Source: Phlebopus portentosus (taxonomy: Eukaryota > Basidiomycota > Agaricomycetes > Boletales > Boletinellaceae). From it: a DNA stretch of 64,000 nt. Below are positions 25,413-36,445 of the stretch, one piece after another. The notes under the pieces were generated by a model. It saw only the letters and a list, made by a program, of their open reading frames with translations. It did not search any database and was not told the DNA's origin. Within the stretch, counting starts at the first letter, position 1. The number at the start of each line of letters is the position of its first letter. A program made the translations under genes and the position numbers. Where the stretch lies: the NCBI GenBank assembly GCA_037892935.1, contig JAYXKI010000017.1:930001-994000 (forward strand), given 5' to 3'.

Positions 25413-25571
25413 GGCTCGAGAAAGCCCCTGCTGCGCAAGTCGGAAGTTACAAGAGGTCGATATTAGACAGATCCGTTCTTTCTTCTATACCACAGTATAC
25501 AATTACGAATGAGCGACAGAATAGAAAGGCATAAAGTAGAATGTAGATCAGCCGAAGCAGAAATGAAACAA

Positions 25572-26373
25572 TCACGAGTCCTCGCTCTTCTTGGATCCAC
25601 ACTTGTTCAATCCTGCGCCGCAGAACGAGGCTAAGATTATCCAGAGGATTACCTACAACGCAACCCTATAAGCACGACGGAAAATGACGATTCCTCACAT
25701 TGTAAACTCACCAGGAAGACCGCCGCGCTGAGAACCATTATCTTCTGATTACGCCAGAACTGCTGTCGGCGGACGGTCCGCGCACCACGACGGAAGGCAG
25801 TCGCCTGGCTGGCCATGTTATCCGTCTTATCGACAAGCAAGTCAATCCTCTCCCCGCGGCTCAAGATCTGCTCGACGTTCTGCACCATGATGTTCTGCAC
25901 CTCCGCAAGCTCTCCGCGTGCGCGGCGGAGTTCGTCCGTCGGCGGCGCGGTGTTGAACTCCTCCACGAGAGCAGCAATTTGCGGACCGAAAGACTGCTGG
26001 AGGCCGTGCGAGGGTATGTCCCCCACATCCCGGTTCGACGTCGCCGGGGACGCAGCGAACCTGCGCTGCAGCTCCGCGAGGAAAGTGAACGGCATGCGGC
26101 GACCCGCGGCGTCGTCCGCCATAACAAGGAAGATGAGCGTCCCATCGGAAACGAAGTGGAAGAGGTACTGCTCCCAGACGTAGGTGAGTTTGCCTGGCTC
26201 GGGCGGGATCTTTGAGAGGATGGTCTGTGTTGCTTGTGAGAAGTCCCGAGCGCCTGAATGGTGCTCGGCGAGGACTTCTGAGCCTCGCGCTACTAATGCG
26301 TGAATCTATGCATGTACAATTATGAATATTTATTGTCAGTTGATGCGAAGACGACTCGACTCACGAGAGACAT
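25572..26373 (-). CDS. R-SNARE of the VAMP7/longin type
   Basis: Three exons: 26373-26365 (only 9 nt, MSL), 26305-25712, 25652-25572; 227 aa, like VAMP7 (220). Order: longin domain (IHALVARGSEVLAEH, KLTYVWEQYLFHFV, FTFLAELQRRF), R-SNARE motif (RGELAEVQNIMVQNVEQILSR with the zero-layer Arg in SRGERIDLL), then one C-terminal anchor (KIMVLSAAVFLVILWIILAS) and a short lumenal tail with GLNKCGS. The last intron splits the anchor; acceptor GTTGTAG keeps the frame. It would act in fusion at endosome/vacuole or plasma membrane (Nyv1 in yeast is the distant counterpart). Divergent from SEC61-beta. Confidence 0.92.
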
Positions 26374-26570
26374 GGCGGCCTAGAGAGCTGTGCAAGCTTC
26401 AGAGCGAGAGCTGATTAGTGCTCCTGGATACGGATAGCTTATGTCATTGATTGCTGATGTCATTATTCACTTTGGGCAACTAGTTCTCATCACTCAACTC
26501 TGCCACCTCACGTCCGACGTCCGTGGTGACACGCTAATTTCTTCACACTCCTTCCACGTCGTCGCCCACA
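26374..26570. promoter_or_regulatory. Divergent promoter R-SNARE / SEC61-beta
   Basis: Only 197 bp separate the two start codons, so the two secretory-pathway genes must share most promoter sequence. Confidence 0.55.
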
Positions 26571-27118
26571 ATGGTGAGCTCGCTGTATTCTTTGTCGGTG
26601 AAAGCAAATTTCTGACAAATGCGTTGATATTCTTCAGTCTGACTCGTCGCGCGCTTCATCGCCCGCAGCTCGCACTACGCCCCATGGAACTGCAGTTCGG
26701 TGAGTCTGTGCTCGTTGTACACTCTCATACAGTATCTGACATTCAGTATTCCCTTCATCTCCATATAACCGTAACTTGCTCATGAACGAATGAACTCCAC
26801 GGCCATACATCGCAGACGACGCGCTGCAAGCTCCCAGGTGGCAAGACCCAACTCAACACGCGCCGCCGGCGCAGGCGGGTCCTCCAGCACCATGCTTCGC
26901 CTCTACACGGACGATTCGCCAGGTCTGCGAGTGTACGCATCTTACGCATCTTCACTCAACCCTCCACGTGAATGAAACACCAATGACGAGAGATACTGAT
27001 TTACACCATTTTCTCTTACAGAGACCCGTTCGTCGTCCTCATGCTCTCAGTTGTGTTCATCGGCTCTGTCGTCTTCCTCCACATCGCCGCACGCATAATC
27101 AAGTCGTTCTCAAAATAG
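26571..27118 (+). CDS. SBH1: Sec61 translocon beta subunit
   Basis: Tail-anchored small subunit of the ER protein channel. Four exons: 26571-26573 (the ATG alone), 26638-26699, 26816-26932, 27022-27118; 92 aa. The sequence is unmistakable: RPNSTRAAGAGGSSSTMLRL, YTDDSPGLRVDPFVVL, then the anchor SVVFIGSVVFLHIAARIIK. If the first intron is retained the frame stops after 14 codons, so the one-codon first exon is needed. Symbol follows the yeast name. Confidence 0.95.
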
Positions 27119-27863
27119 TTTCCGCTGTCTTCGCTTGTTGTCCTTCTCGCGTTTTTTGTCGGTTTTATGTGAGGGAGGTATCTTCCGGGTTGGCTTAAAG
27201 AGTATAGTGTTTGAAGACTATCGAATAATGTCTGTTGGACGCAGAGCTTTCCGACACGGTATTGCTTTTAAGAATGGCATGGAGGTAATCAAGCATTCAC
27301 GCAGAGAAATCCATACCTCTTTTTTATACCCGACATCCTTCAGAGCGTCATTCATTCCATTCATTCGGAATTTCTCCAGAGCGTGCGGAAACCTGCCTTT
27401 TATTTGCCAAATGTGGCAAATTGCTACAGCATACAATAGCGTACAGAATCTAATCCAAGGCCCGCCAAGAAAACACCAATCAATCAAGTCAAGTCAAGTC
27501 AGGGACCGACGGGAATAAAGCAAAGAGAACGAAAAGTCAAGACTACACATTGCGTAAATGAAGGGATATAAATCTGAAGTTCAAGGAAAACAGTCATCAG
27601 CAAGATACAGAGAAATACGAGAAAAATATGGACAATAAGTAAAAAGTCGAAGTTATCGTACGTCTGACGTCGAGTCGTGAGAGCGTTTATATGCAAAGAG
27701 TTGAGAAATGAAAGCAGCAGGAGGAAAGTTTTGTGTGTGTATATAAAGAAAAGGAAAGCGGGTTTACAAGAAGTCGAAGAGTTGTGAGGATGAGTGAGGT
27801 TGAGAATGTCAGAATGGGCGACGTTGGCCCCGGCGTTAGAATCGCGCGTTGGTATTATACGTA
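27119..27863. other. Intergenic (convergent 3' ends)
   Basis: Holds 3' regions of SEC61-beta and the large RING gene; a short AAGTC tandem repeat near 27485-27500. No gene. Confidence 0.5.
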
Positions 27864-30800
27864 CTACCTTCGAGCAACGGTATGTGGCATAGCCTGGTAG
27901 TATGCCACATAGGGACCCGGTGCGGTTGCATATGCAGGATGGACTTGGTATGCTACCGTCGGTCCGACTGCTGTTGTCGGGTACGTAGCCTGCACGGCGT
28001 ACATACCGGCCGTTTGTGCGGTTGTAGAAGGATAAGATGGGGGAGGGTAGGTAGCTTGTCTGACGTGAGAATGGGTGGTGGAAGATGGGTATTGGAGCTG
28101 TTGTTGTTGTTGAGAATGGTGATGAAGCTGTTGGACTTGCTGGGTTTGCTGGTGAGGATACGAAGAAGCAGCGGTAGCGCCGAAGTGAGCATGCGTTTGA
28201 CTAGGCTGAGTCGTGCTCGGACGCGTGCTTAACCCGCGAGAAGGTCTTCCGTCACGGCTCGGTACACCTCTCGGTGCCTGTGGTTGCGATTGGACCGGAG
28301 GAGCAGCGACTTCAGATCTCTGCGCGCCGTCCGCAGCACCACGAGGTGCATCGACTACACTTTTTACCCCTGTCGAGCCAAGAGCGGTAGCAGCGTCCAG
28401 CGCCCTCCCAAGTGACACTCTCTTCCCACTTCCCGTACCGGCTCTATTCTCCTCGCCATTCCCGTTACTAGCAAACGACGACCGTTTCGAACTCGCATTG
28501 CCATGTCCATGCTGCTCCGAATCCGAAGAGAAGAGGGCATCGAGCAGCTGCTTCCTCCTCTCTCTGCTCGTCGTTCCTGTAAGACTAATCCCAGTCGAGG
28601 CAGATGCAGTGCTCGAGTTGCTCGTCCTGTGTCGGAGAGTTTGATGATGGCCGTCCCGTCCTGACGAGGGAGGTCCAATAACAGTGGTGGTGCTGCCATG
28701 AGCTGCAGTGGCCGCTGTACTCGCCCCCGCGTGGGACGAAGAAGCAAGAGAAAGAGAGGCGAGCGCGCTGTCCAAGCTCATATTTGCATTCGGGTTCGCA
28801 TTAGCGTACATCGTCGATGGTATCCCACCATTTAGCTGTACGTTTCCCTGCGGCTGCTGGTCATGCCCATAATAGTGACTGGAGTAAGACGCCTGCCCAT
28901 CGGTATAGGCACGACCTACGTACGTATCATTGGTATCAGTCCGAAAGGGATGCTGTCCTTGTCCCTGACCTGGTACTTGAGTCTGGTTCTGGAGCTGAGG
29001 TGATGTATCCGACTCAGGCTCAGGAATCGTCATCGATATCCTCCGCGGCTGGGGGACGTGCAGTGGCGCAGCCGCGGCATCAGTACTCGCAGAGGTCGTT
29101 CCATTCGCAATACGCGCCTCCCTAGCATGCGCATACGCCTGTCTCGATAGAGCTGAATCCGTCGCGCGCCGCGTGAGCGTTGCATACTCCGCTCCTCGAC
29201 TCATATTCGAGCTACGAGCTGCAATTCCCTGCATAGCAGCAGCAGCAGCAGCAGCAACCAGAGGCGTGACAGATTCCTTCCCATCCACAGTAACGCTCGT
29301 CGAAGTCGAGCTGGGAGGTTGAATCGTCGATTGCGGAGGGAGGGTCGGAGGTCTATATTGCTGACTCTGATATTGATATTGTTGCCCGGGCGAGTGATAC
29401 CGATATTGGTACTCATACGTGAACCCACCTCGACCATCTGGAGAAGGGACAAGCACGAGCCCTAGAGCGGAGGGAGCCGCACTCAGCGTCGTTCGTCTTT
29501 CTCTTTCTCTTTCCTTTTGTTCTTGCCCAGTCTGGAAGTAAGAGTGGGAAGAGTGAGTATGTAAGGGCGGGAGTTCCTGCGTCGTGTCGCGATCGCGATC
29601 TCGAGTGTCGTCGCTGGATGAAGGGAAAAGATGAGAGGAAGTAGTGAAGGAGACGTGTCGTTCTCGTTCGCGGGAAGGACGTTGAGAGGACTCCGGTTCA
29701 CCATGCTCGTTCCCGCGGGACGAACGGACCAGTTCAAACTCTCCCTCTTTCTCAACGTCCTTCCCCTTCCCTTTATCTCTCCGCTCCTCCCGATCGCGAT
29801 CCCGCTCACGCACTCTCATCTTCGTAAAACCCGACCCGAGACTACCACCACTCTCGCTCTTACTTTTTCCCGCGCCCAACGCGTCGCGGGACTCACCAAA
29901 ATCCCTGCGAAGGTCCTCCCGCGAAGCAGGAGCAGAAGCGGCTGCTGACGCACGGGAATGACCTGAATGTGATGAGGCATAGGACGCGCGCCATGAACGC
30001 TCGAGCCCCCACCCGCCGACTACGTCATGGGGGACTGCAGGAATCGGGTTCGACTTCGGGTCCGCATTCGCATTCGCTACCACTCCTTCCGTTTGCCCTT
30101 TCGAACGGTCATCGGACTGACTGGTTGCGTACGAGATAGGGTCGGGATAGGACGACAGGCCGTTCAAATACGAAGAACCCGACGCGAAGGTATCTCCGTA
30201 CAAGTGCGCCGAAGAAGACGAAGCCGTCCCGACAAGACTCGCGTGCCTCGTCCTCGCGCGCCTCCGTTCCTGCGTTTCCGTAGCAGACGTATCAGTCCCT
30301 TTGTCAGTCCCTTTATCTTTTTCTTTCTCCTTCTCCCTATCCTTCTCCTTTCCAGAAGTACGGCCCCGATGACGCTCTTTACTCAAAGCCGAGTCAGTGC
30401 CCATTTCTCGTTCTCGTTCTCGTTCTCTTTCGCGTTCGCGTTCGCGCCTCCGCTCCCTCCTATCCTTCTCACTATCCGTCATCGCTATCAACGCAATCCG
30501 CTCTCGCTCTTTCTCCCTCCTCCTCTCACTTCTCCTCGCCTCGCTCTTCTCTCCATCCCTTTCCTTATCTTCTCTATCTCTCTCCTTCCTCGAGCCATGC
30601 CGCGCCAAAGCCCTCGCAGCAGTATACGCGCTACTCCCTGGTCGTGGACGCGCGAACGCCGGTAGACGCGAGAGCGGGATCGGCTCGGGGGGCCGAGGGA
30701 GCGGGTTATGGTTCCGCACGTGCGCGAAGTCGTATGAATAGTCGTGTTGTTGCTCGTGGGCGGTTGTAGCTGAAGCTGGATACGCGGATGATGTTCGGGA

Positions 30801-32561
30801 TTGCGCGTGTGAGCGCGACTGGACAGAATCAGAAGCTGTTGTTGTTGGGAGTGAAGGGGAGGATGTACGAGGGAAGGCGATGCCCGCCGTCGTAGTAGAA
30901 GAAGAAGTAGGATTTGCGATATCTGTTGAAGGGATAGTATTAGGAGGAGGAGGAGGGGGCCCTGTTTGCGGTTGCGCGGAAGGATTACCTTGCGGAGGGC
31001 GAGGCGAATACGGAGGCGCAGGAACTTGGTTCGGATTTTGATTTTGAGTCTGTTCGCGAATCTGCATCTGCGCCTGAACCAGGATATCCGATTGTGCCGC
31101 CTGCGCATCTTCCAATGCAAGCCTTAGTCTCGCGAGCTCGTCTTCGAGGCGCTGGCGGTCGGTTTCTGCTTGTGTGAACTAAGTACCAGACCAGGAAGTG
31201 TACGAAAGAAGAGAGGGGATGTCTTTAATTAGCTTTCAAAAAGAACTAGATCTGTGGTACATACCTTCCTAGAAATCCGTATACATCCATTCGACGGCAT
31301 CAGAGTAATCGAATCAATCAGCAAACGACTCCTACCCATTACTCAAACAAAGAAAGAACAACTTACAGTTCACACTCCCTCTCAATCTCCGAAACCCTCA
31401 CCAACCAGCCCTTCTCTGCGCTCTTCGCAAGCGCCGCCTCCTGCTCGCGCGCACGTTCCGCCCTCCTTACATACCTCCTCAGATGATCCCGGTCGCTCCG
31501 TAGACGTACATTCTCTGCTTGCGCCGAGTTGAGTGTCCTGCTGATGGAGGGGAGGGAAGCGTGTGAGGGGAGTGCGACGAGGAGGGTTCGGAGGGTTGAG
31601 TGCTGTAGGGGAACGAAATGAGTTACTTGATGATCGGATGGTGACGAGATGGGATGGGATGGAAGACGAAGAAAGTAAAGTAATACGACCGACGACGGAC
31701 GATGATGGAAGGAGGATGCGATCAGATGCTAGAAGAGAAGCAAGAGGGGGGCACTGCAGGGAAGCCCGGCAGACAGCCCAAACAGAACGAAAAGAAACGG
31801 ACGACGGAGAACAACGAAGAACTTACAGCATCCGGAGCAGCATTCTCGCTCTCGAGCCAAGCGCGCGCCTCGTCGAGCACGGCATTCCTCCTCGCTTCGA
31901 CTTCCGCCATCCTTTCCTCCTCGTCCTCGTTTGCCGCGTCTTCGCGTCCACCAGAACCACTGTCATCATCTCGTTCTATGCCTCCCTCTGCGCCTTCTCG
32001 CTCCGAAGCGGCCCTCGACGTCGTTACGAAAGCTGAGTGGGGTGTATCAGAGAACACTTGCACGAGCTTCAGCTCCAGCTCCCTCGCTTCCCCTTCCTCC
32101 CTTGTCAGGCGCAACACTCCACTCTGGTCGTCATTCTCATTCCCGGTCTCGCCAGAGACAGAACCGCCATTGCCATTGTTGTCGTTGTTATTGGAGGCAG
32201 CAGCATCGTAAGCAAGGTCGACATGTATACGAACCGCGCGCGACAAGTGGAAAGCAGCGCGGCACAGCGGGCAAGTTCTCGGTGTCCGGATGTTCTGCAG
32301 ACATCTATGTATTCAATCACGCGTACGAGCCGAGAACCACACCGAGGTTGAAGTCGAGTCAGCTACAACCACTAACGAACGAACGAACGAACGAAAGAAA
32401 GAAGGAACGCACTGATGGCAGAATACATGCCCGCAAGTGATAACGTGTGGTCTGCCGAGGTGCTCATACGCCCCCGGCGGCTGAGGGAAGATGGAGTCCG
32501 CGTCCCAGACGTATCGCTCGAGACAGACGTCGCAGGTCGACGTCGGCTGGACAACAAGCAT
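27864..32561 (-). CDS. Large RING-finger / coiled-coil protein (RING paralogue A)
   Basis: Probable E3 ubiquitin ligase. Five exons fit one frame: 32561-32409, 32294-31827, 31602-31367, a 4-nt micro-exon 31268-31265, and 31178-27864; 1391 aa. The RING is split by the first intron: STCDVCLERY, a ~30-residue insert, CGHVFCHQC, then NIRTPRTCPLCRAAF (C3HC4). The second cluster of exons encodes a charged coiled coil (EERMAEVEARRNAVLDEARAW; EIERECEL; DRQRLEDELARLRLALEDA). The remaining ~1080 residues are low-complexity: Q/P-rich, long RE/RD repeats (about 30390-30600), polyalanine (29237-29262), and a Tyr/Pro/Gln-rich end. First-intron donor is GTTCCT (weak). No membrane segment. Shares layout with paralogue B at 39-41.2 kb. 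Confidence 0.75.
32376..32400 (+). repeat. GAAC/GAAA microsatellite
   Basis: Four-base tandem repeat inside intron 1 of the RING gene. Confidence 0.85.
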
Positions 32562-33206
32562 CTACCCTATCCGCAATCCAGCCACAACACCCAACCGTGA
32601 CTCCGACGCGAAGAAGAGGCTCTTCAAACGACTGCAGCGACCGATAATTTATTAAGTTACGATGTCCTTATTATTGAGATATGCTGTTGCTGCTACTGCT
32701 GAGCCCAGCCAGCATCGCCCGACGCGCAACAGAAGAAGAGAGTGATTGTGCAGTGCCTCAGCGAGTGAAAGAGCTGGGGCGGAACGGAACGTGGTTGACG
32801 CGAGGCCGAAACCTTACTTACTCACGCCGCCTCATGTTATGTTATATCCTCACCCAATTGCTCAGTTCATTATTCTATCACGACGAAAAACACTGGAAAA
32901 TAAAATAAATAAATAAATAACCACAGTACTATACTGCTTGATGGGTTGCAAATTCGTTCTCGTTACTTATACTGTAGCCAAGTTCAAAGTCCGACTTTAG
33001 GTCATCAACTTTCCCCTCCCTCTCGAAAGGAAGGGAAGAAACCTGTCACGGCGAATGAATTCAAGAAGGATCGAACAGAACATAATTTCTCGACAACTCT
33101 GAGTTCGTGGGACGCTTATTTCCCTATACATGTAGATCAAGTTAGCGAATAAACCAACTGAGAACCAGTTGAAAAAAGCTACTAGTAGTCCGACGCGAAC
33201 CTGCTA
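32562..33206. other. Intergenic with AAAT microsatellite
   Basis: Promoter side of RING gene A. AAAT repeats at about 32900-32921. The stretch at about 32680-32735 recurs at 36645-36690. Confidence 0.6.
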
Positions 33207-34932
33207 TTACTCCTTGTAACTCGAACTAGGTATCTTATCTTGTATCGCGCCAAACGATGCCTCATGCTCAGAGCTCGGTTGTCTATGTATGTTGACGATC
33301 TGCGGGAGCCGATACGCTTCTTGACCAGACGTCCTGCCGGGGATTTCCTCTCGTAAATAATTCCGAGAGTTAAACAATGCGAGAAGTGCACTGAAGTAAA
33401 CTAGTAGTAAGATAGCGGATTAGTTATCTGTTGACAGATCTAACGGGAGAGGCTCACGCTTGGAAAGGCAGAAATGAACAGCTATGTAAGAGTAGCCGTG
33501 AGGCGCAGCTGCAAACTGTTTATCACGGTCTGAGATTCATATATGTATGCGTTGCTCCTCTTATCGGACGTACCAGGATTAGACAGCAAATCGCGCACAG
33601 GCTAGTGAGTAAGCCGGTACGGATGATATACAGCATGAGCGAGTTAAGTTTTGTATCGGTCCTTTATTCACTGTGAATGATGATGATCCAACTTGCACAC
33701 TCAGAAGACGTACGTTTTAAATCCAGTCCTGTCCTTCGCTAGATAATAGCAGAGACATACTGCACACCAAAGATCTGACGCAGCCGCTGAGCCTAGGCTC
33801 ATATATCCTAGCCACTGCAGGCTGTTGATACAGACACATGAAGAGAAGATAAAGAATTGCGTACGTTGATTTTTGTTATCTCGAGGACCGAATCGAACGT
33901 AAAGCTGTTGAAAAGATAATTTTTACTTATCCTCGGTTATGAAGTTTAGCTCGCTGACGTTTTTATTACGAATAACATTCCAGACACTTGATAAAGTGAG
34001 ATTCATTATGATTTGTTTCTGCTGCTCTTGGTTGCAGAACCCACCAAATTCGACCAAAATGAGAGTAAACTATATATGCATTTAGTAGATGCCCGGGTTG
34101 AGTGAATATGAATGAATAGTACTCACCGCTCCGAGCGTCAGTACCCAGTTCCTGTTGCTCACTATAGAAATCGATTGAGAGACATGCCTTTCCGATCGTT
34201 TTAATAAACAAACTCACTGATCCATACACGATATGTATAAACTCTTCAATACAAATATGTCAGAAGAAAGAATTATATCTCAGTTTTACTGGCGTACAAA
34301 GAAATGGAGCAAGTAATCAAAAGCTAAAGAGTCTGAGTTAGGGAAAGCTCATAAAGGCCTGAGGTTGTCCTGACCGATACAAAAGCCGCCAACTGAAGTG
34401 AAATTACTGTAAGCAAACATTATAGCTGAGAACGCGATCCAACGAACACATAAGCCCCAATAGTTCCTTGTAATGGCGAGAAGGCTGCCGAAGTCGGTCA
34501 CAAGATATCGATAAATGACACTCGAAATTAAGGCGAGATGGAATGCGCTGAGCAGCCTGGATAGGTCGTGTTAGTATTTCATGTAGCAAAGCAAGCTTCA
34601 GTTTACGGACCATAGAAACATCACCTTCAAACCCACATGCTATTCAGTACTATTCTCCACAGATGTTGTGTGAATCTCACCATCCACTTCATATACCTTG
34701 GGTCATTTGAAGAGTTTTGATAGTAAATGAGAGTCTGGACATTCGCTATGCCAAACAGACTGAGGCACGGTGAGTAAAGAACGCGTACACAAGAAACAGC
34801 ACAATCAACGACAACATACATGGAAGCAAATATCAGACCAACAAGTATCGCGCCGAGCGAACCATCGAGTCTGATGTGGACGGTAGGAGCTACAGCGGCA
34901 AGAGACTCGTGAGTAGTCAAGTTTGTCGACAT
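33207..34932 (-). CDS. DUF6534 membrane protein, dispersed copy
   Basis: Fungal multi-span membrane family of unknown function. Read from ATG 34932 (MSTNLTTHESLAAV): RLDGSLGAILVGLIFAS, then LFGIANVQTLIYYQN, VMFLW, LLSAFHLALISSVIYRYLV, an 18-nt micro-exon (34392-34375, LAAFVS), YRVWIS, LYIIRTGLLTSLC (core DUF6534 motif), and a last coding part LLALFNSRNYLREE ending SSSYKE at 33207. Introns sit at the same sites as in the 54-61 kb copies. The middle exons around 33700-34330 are harder to join and could contain damage. Nearest relative in the window is the copy at 53.9-55.6 kb. Confidence 0.65.
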
Positions 34933-35420
34933 GTTCTACGTCGTGGGGTGGACAGTAATGTCAGCTCGCTGAAGGACAACAGCATTCCAGGACTTGGACT
35001 AGACATACAATAGTCGGACATCCTTATGAAAGCCGAAGACGGAGGATCCATCTTTTCCATAAAGCGATTAATCAAACTAAGGCATATTTTCAAACAAAAT
35101 CAGATACCACATCATTAGAAACCCTGATACTGCGGAGGAAAGTGGTATGCGGCATGGAATGCAGAGTTACAAATCCGCAAGTTCATTTGCTTCTAAGGGA
35201 TATGCTATTGCCATCCGCCTTCGTCTCGTTTTGATGGTCTGATCTGGGTTCAGATGCACCCACCGTGACTGATGCATTGATGAGTCTTGCACAAGCAACA
35301 ACAGATAGTAGCACAGAAGGTACTAAATAGAACAATTTTGAAAAGCCGCGAACACAGTGGAGGCTTCATCAGGTTGTAAGGCTGATTTATTGCCCACCCA
35401 ACATCTTGTTTGCATGATGA
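34933..35420. other. 5' flank of the dispersed DUF6534 gene
   Basis: No gene. Matches the 5' flank of the 55.6-kb copy (GCTGAAGGACAACA, then ACTTGGACT), so it belongs to the duplicated block. Confidence 0.6.
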
Positions 35421-35823
35421 TCGGAGTCCGCCCGCACCCTTGATAGAAAGAAGTCTGGTGTTCTCCTATAGTATGCACATCCGCTCAGTCCAGGCTCCTT
35501 ACGTCACCAAAGTTAGAACTCAGGAGCACCTTGTCAGGAAGATTAAACTCGCTTTCAATAATAGGTAAAGAAGGAGATGGTTGGATGAACCCGGTCGTCC
35601 CGAAGGACGTCATGGTCGGCTTCGAAGCCGCAGGCAAGTTAATGCTAGTGCCAATAATATATGACACTCAATAGGAACTTGCTCCTGATGTAAGATAAGA
35701 CGACTGACCGAAACAAAAAAGGCGGTAGAATCGGAGGCTAGAAAGTGAATGTGGACAAATCACCGCACGCACCCAAAGGAGAACCTTGCCACTCACGTTT
35801 TGCGTCCTGTTCTGTTCCAAGTC
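35421..35823 (-). pseudogene. Relic of a DUF6534 gene (3' part only)
   Basis: Reading leftward it keeps ASINLPAAS-like coding (TSINLPAASKPTMTSFGT, SLPIIESEFNLPDK) and the GTGCTCCTGAGTTC donor found at the end of the 56-58 kb gene. Further right, ACGACTGACCGAAACAAAA and TTTGCGTCCTGTTCTGTTCC match that gene's introns at about 56573 and 56736, with the intervening exons deleted. It lies directly upstream of the 33-35 kb copy, as the 56-58 kb gene lies upstream of the 54-55.6 kb copy. Confidence 0.8.
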
Positions 35824-35824
<1 letters not shown>

Positions 35825-35859
<35 letters not shown>

Positions 35860-35860
35860 A
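35825..35860. repeat. AGT/TAG microsatellite
   Basis: About twelve uninterrupted trinucleotide units, abutting the left end of the hAT-like element. Confidence 0.95.
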
Positions 35861-35862
35861 AC

Positions 35863-36437
35863 TAGGGTTCCGCAGCATATACGATACGGCGTATACGCTA
35901 TACGCCGTATGCGTATCAGCTCGAGCAGTCGAAATATACGCTCGTATGCGTATATAGTTTCAGAAATTTTCGCGTATATTTTCGGGGTCTGAAACCAGTA
36001 AGAAAACTCGAATTTTAAATAAAGTCAGCCCCGCTTCTACCAAAATGAACAACTACTCATCAAAACTTTAGTGTTGGATCCCAGTCTCAACACCTGATTA
36101 CCGGGTCTGGTACGGTATCAAGGGTTGCTTGGTACTGAGGCGTGGGAATCATGACTGACTTTCAGTTGTGGTTCCCAACCCCCCTCGCCGCTTGCACTTG
36201 TAGGTTTATCAATACTTGTATAAGTTGTCTTAAGTCAAGGAATGTCATGTAAGTATTTATGAGGCTTGAACATGAGATGTAATGGTCAAAATATCATGTT
36301 AGTCAGTGTGGTCCCGTATACGCCGTATATTATACGTGCATATGCGTATCTTGCTTCAAAGACAAATATACGCGCGTATTTTATACGACCGCATGCGTAT
36401 GAAGCTGAAAATATACGCACGTATCGTATGGACCCTA
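35863..36437. mobile_element. Non-autonomous hAT-like transposon (575 bp)
   Basis: Ends are TAGGGTTCC.. and ..GGACCCTA, imperfect terminal inverted repeats extended by GATACG/GTATACG-rich subterminal sequence on both sides. Flanked by an exact 8-bp direct repeat AGTAGAAC (35855-35862 and 36438-36445), the target-duplication length of the hAT superfamily. No transposase frame inside. Near the left end is a perfect 12-bp palindrome pair (35884-35910). Inserted at the edge of the TAG microsatellite. Confidence 0.85.
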
Positions 36438-36445
36438 AGTAGAAC

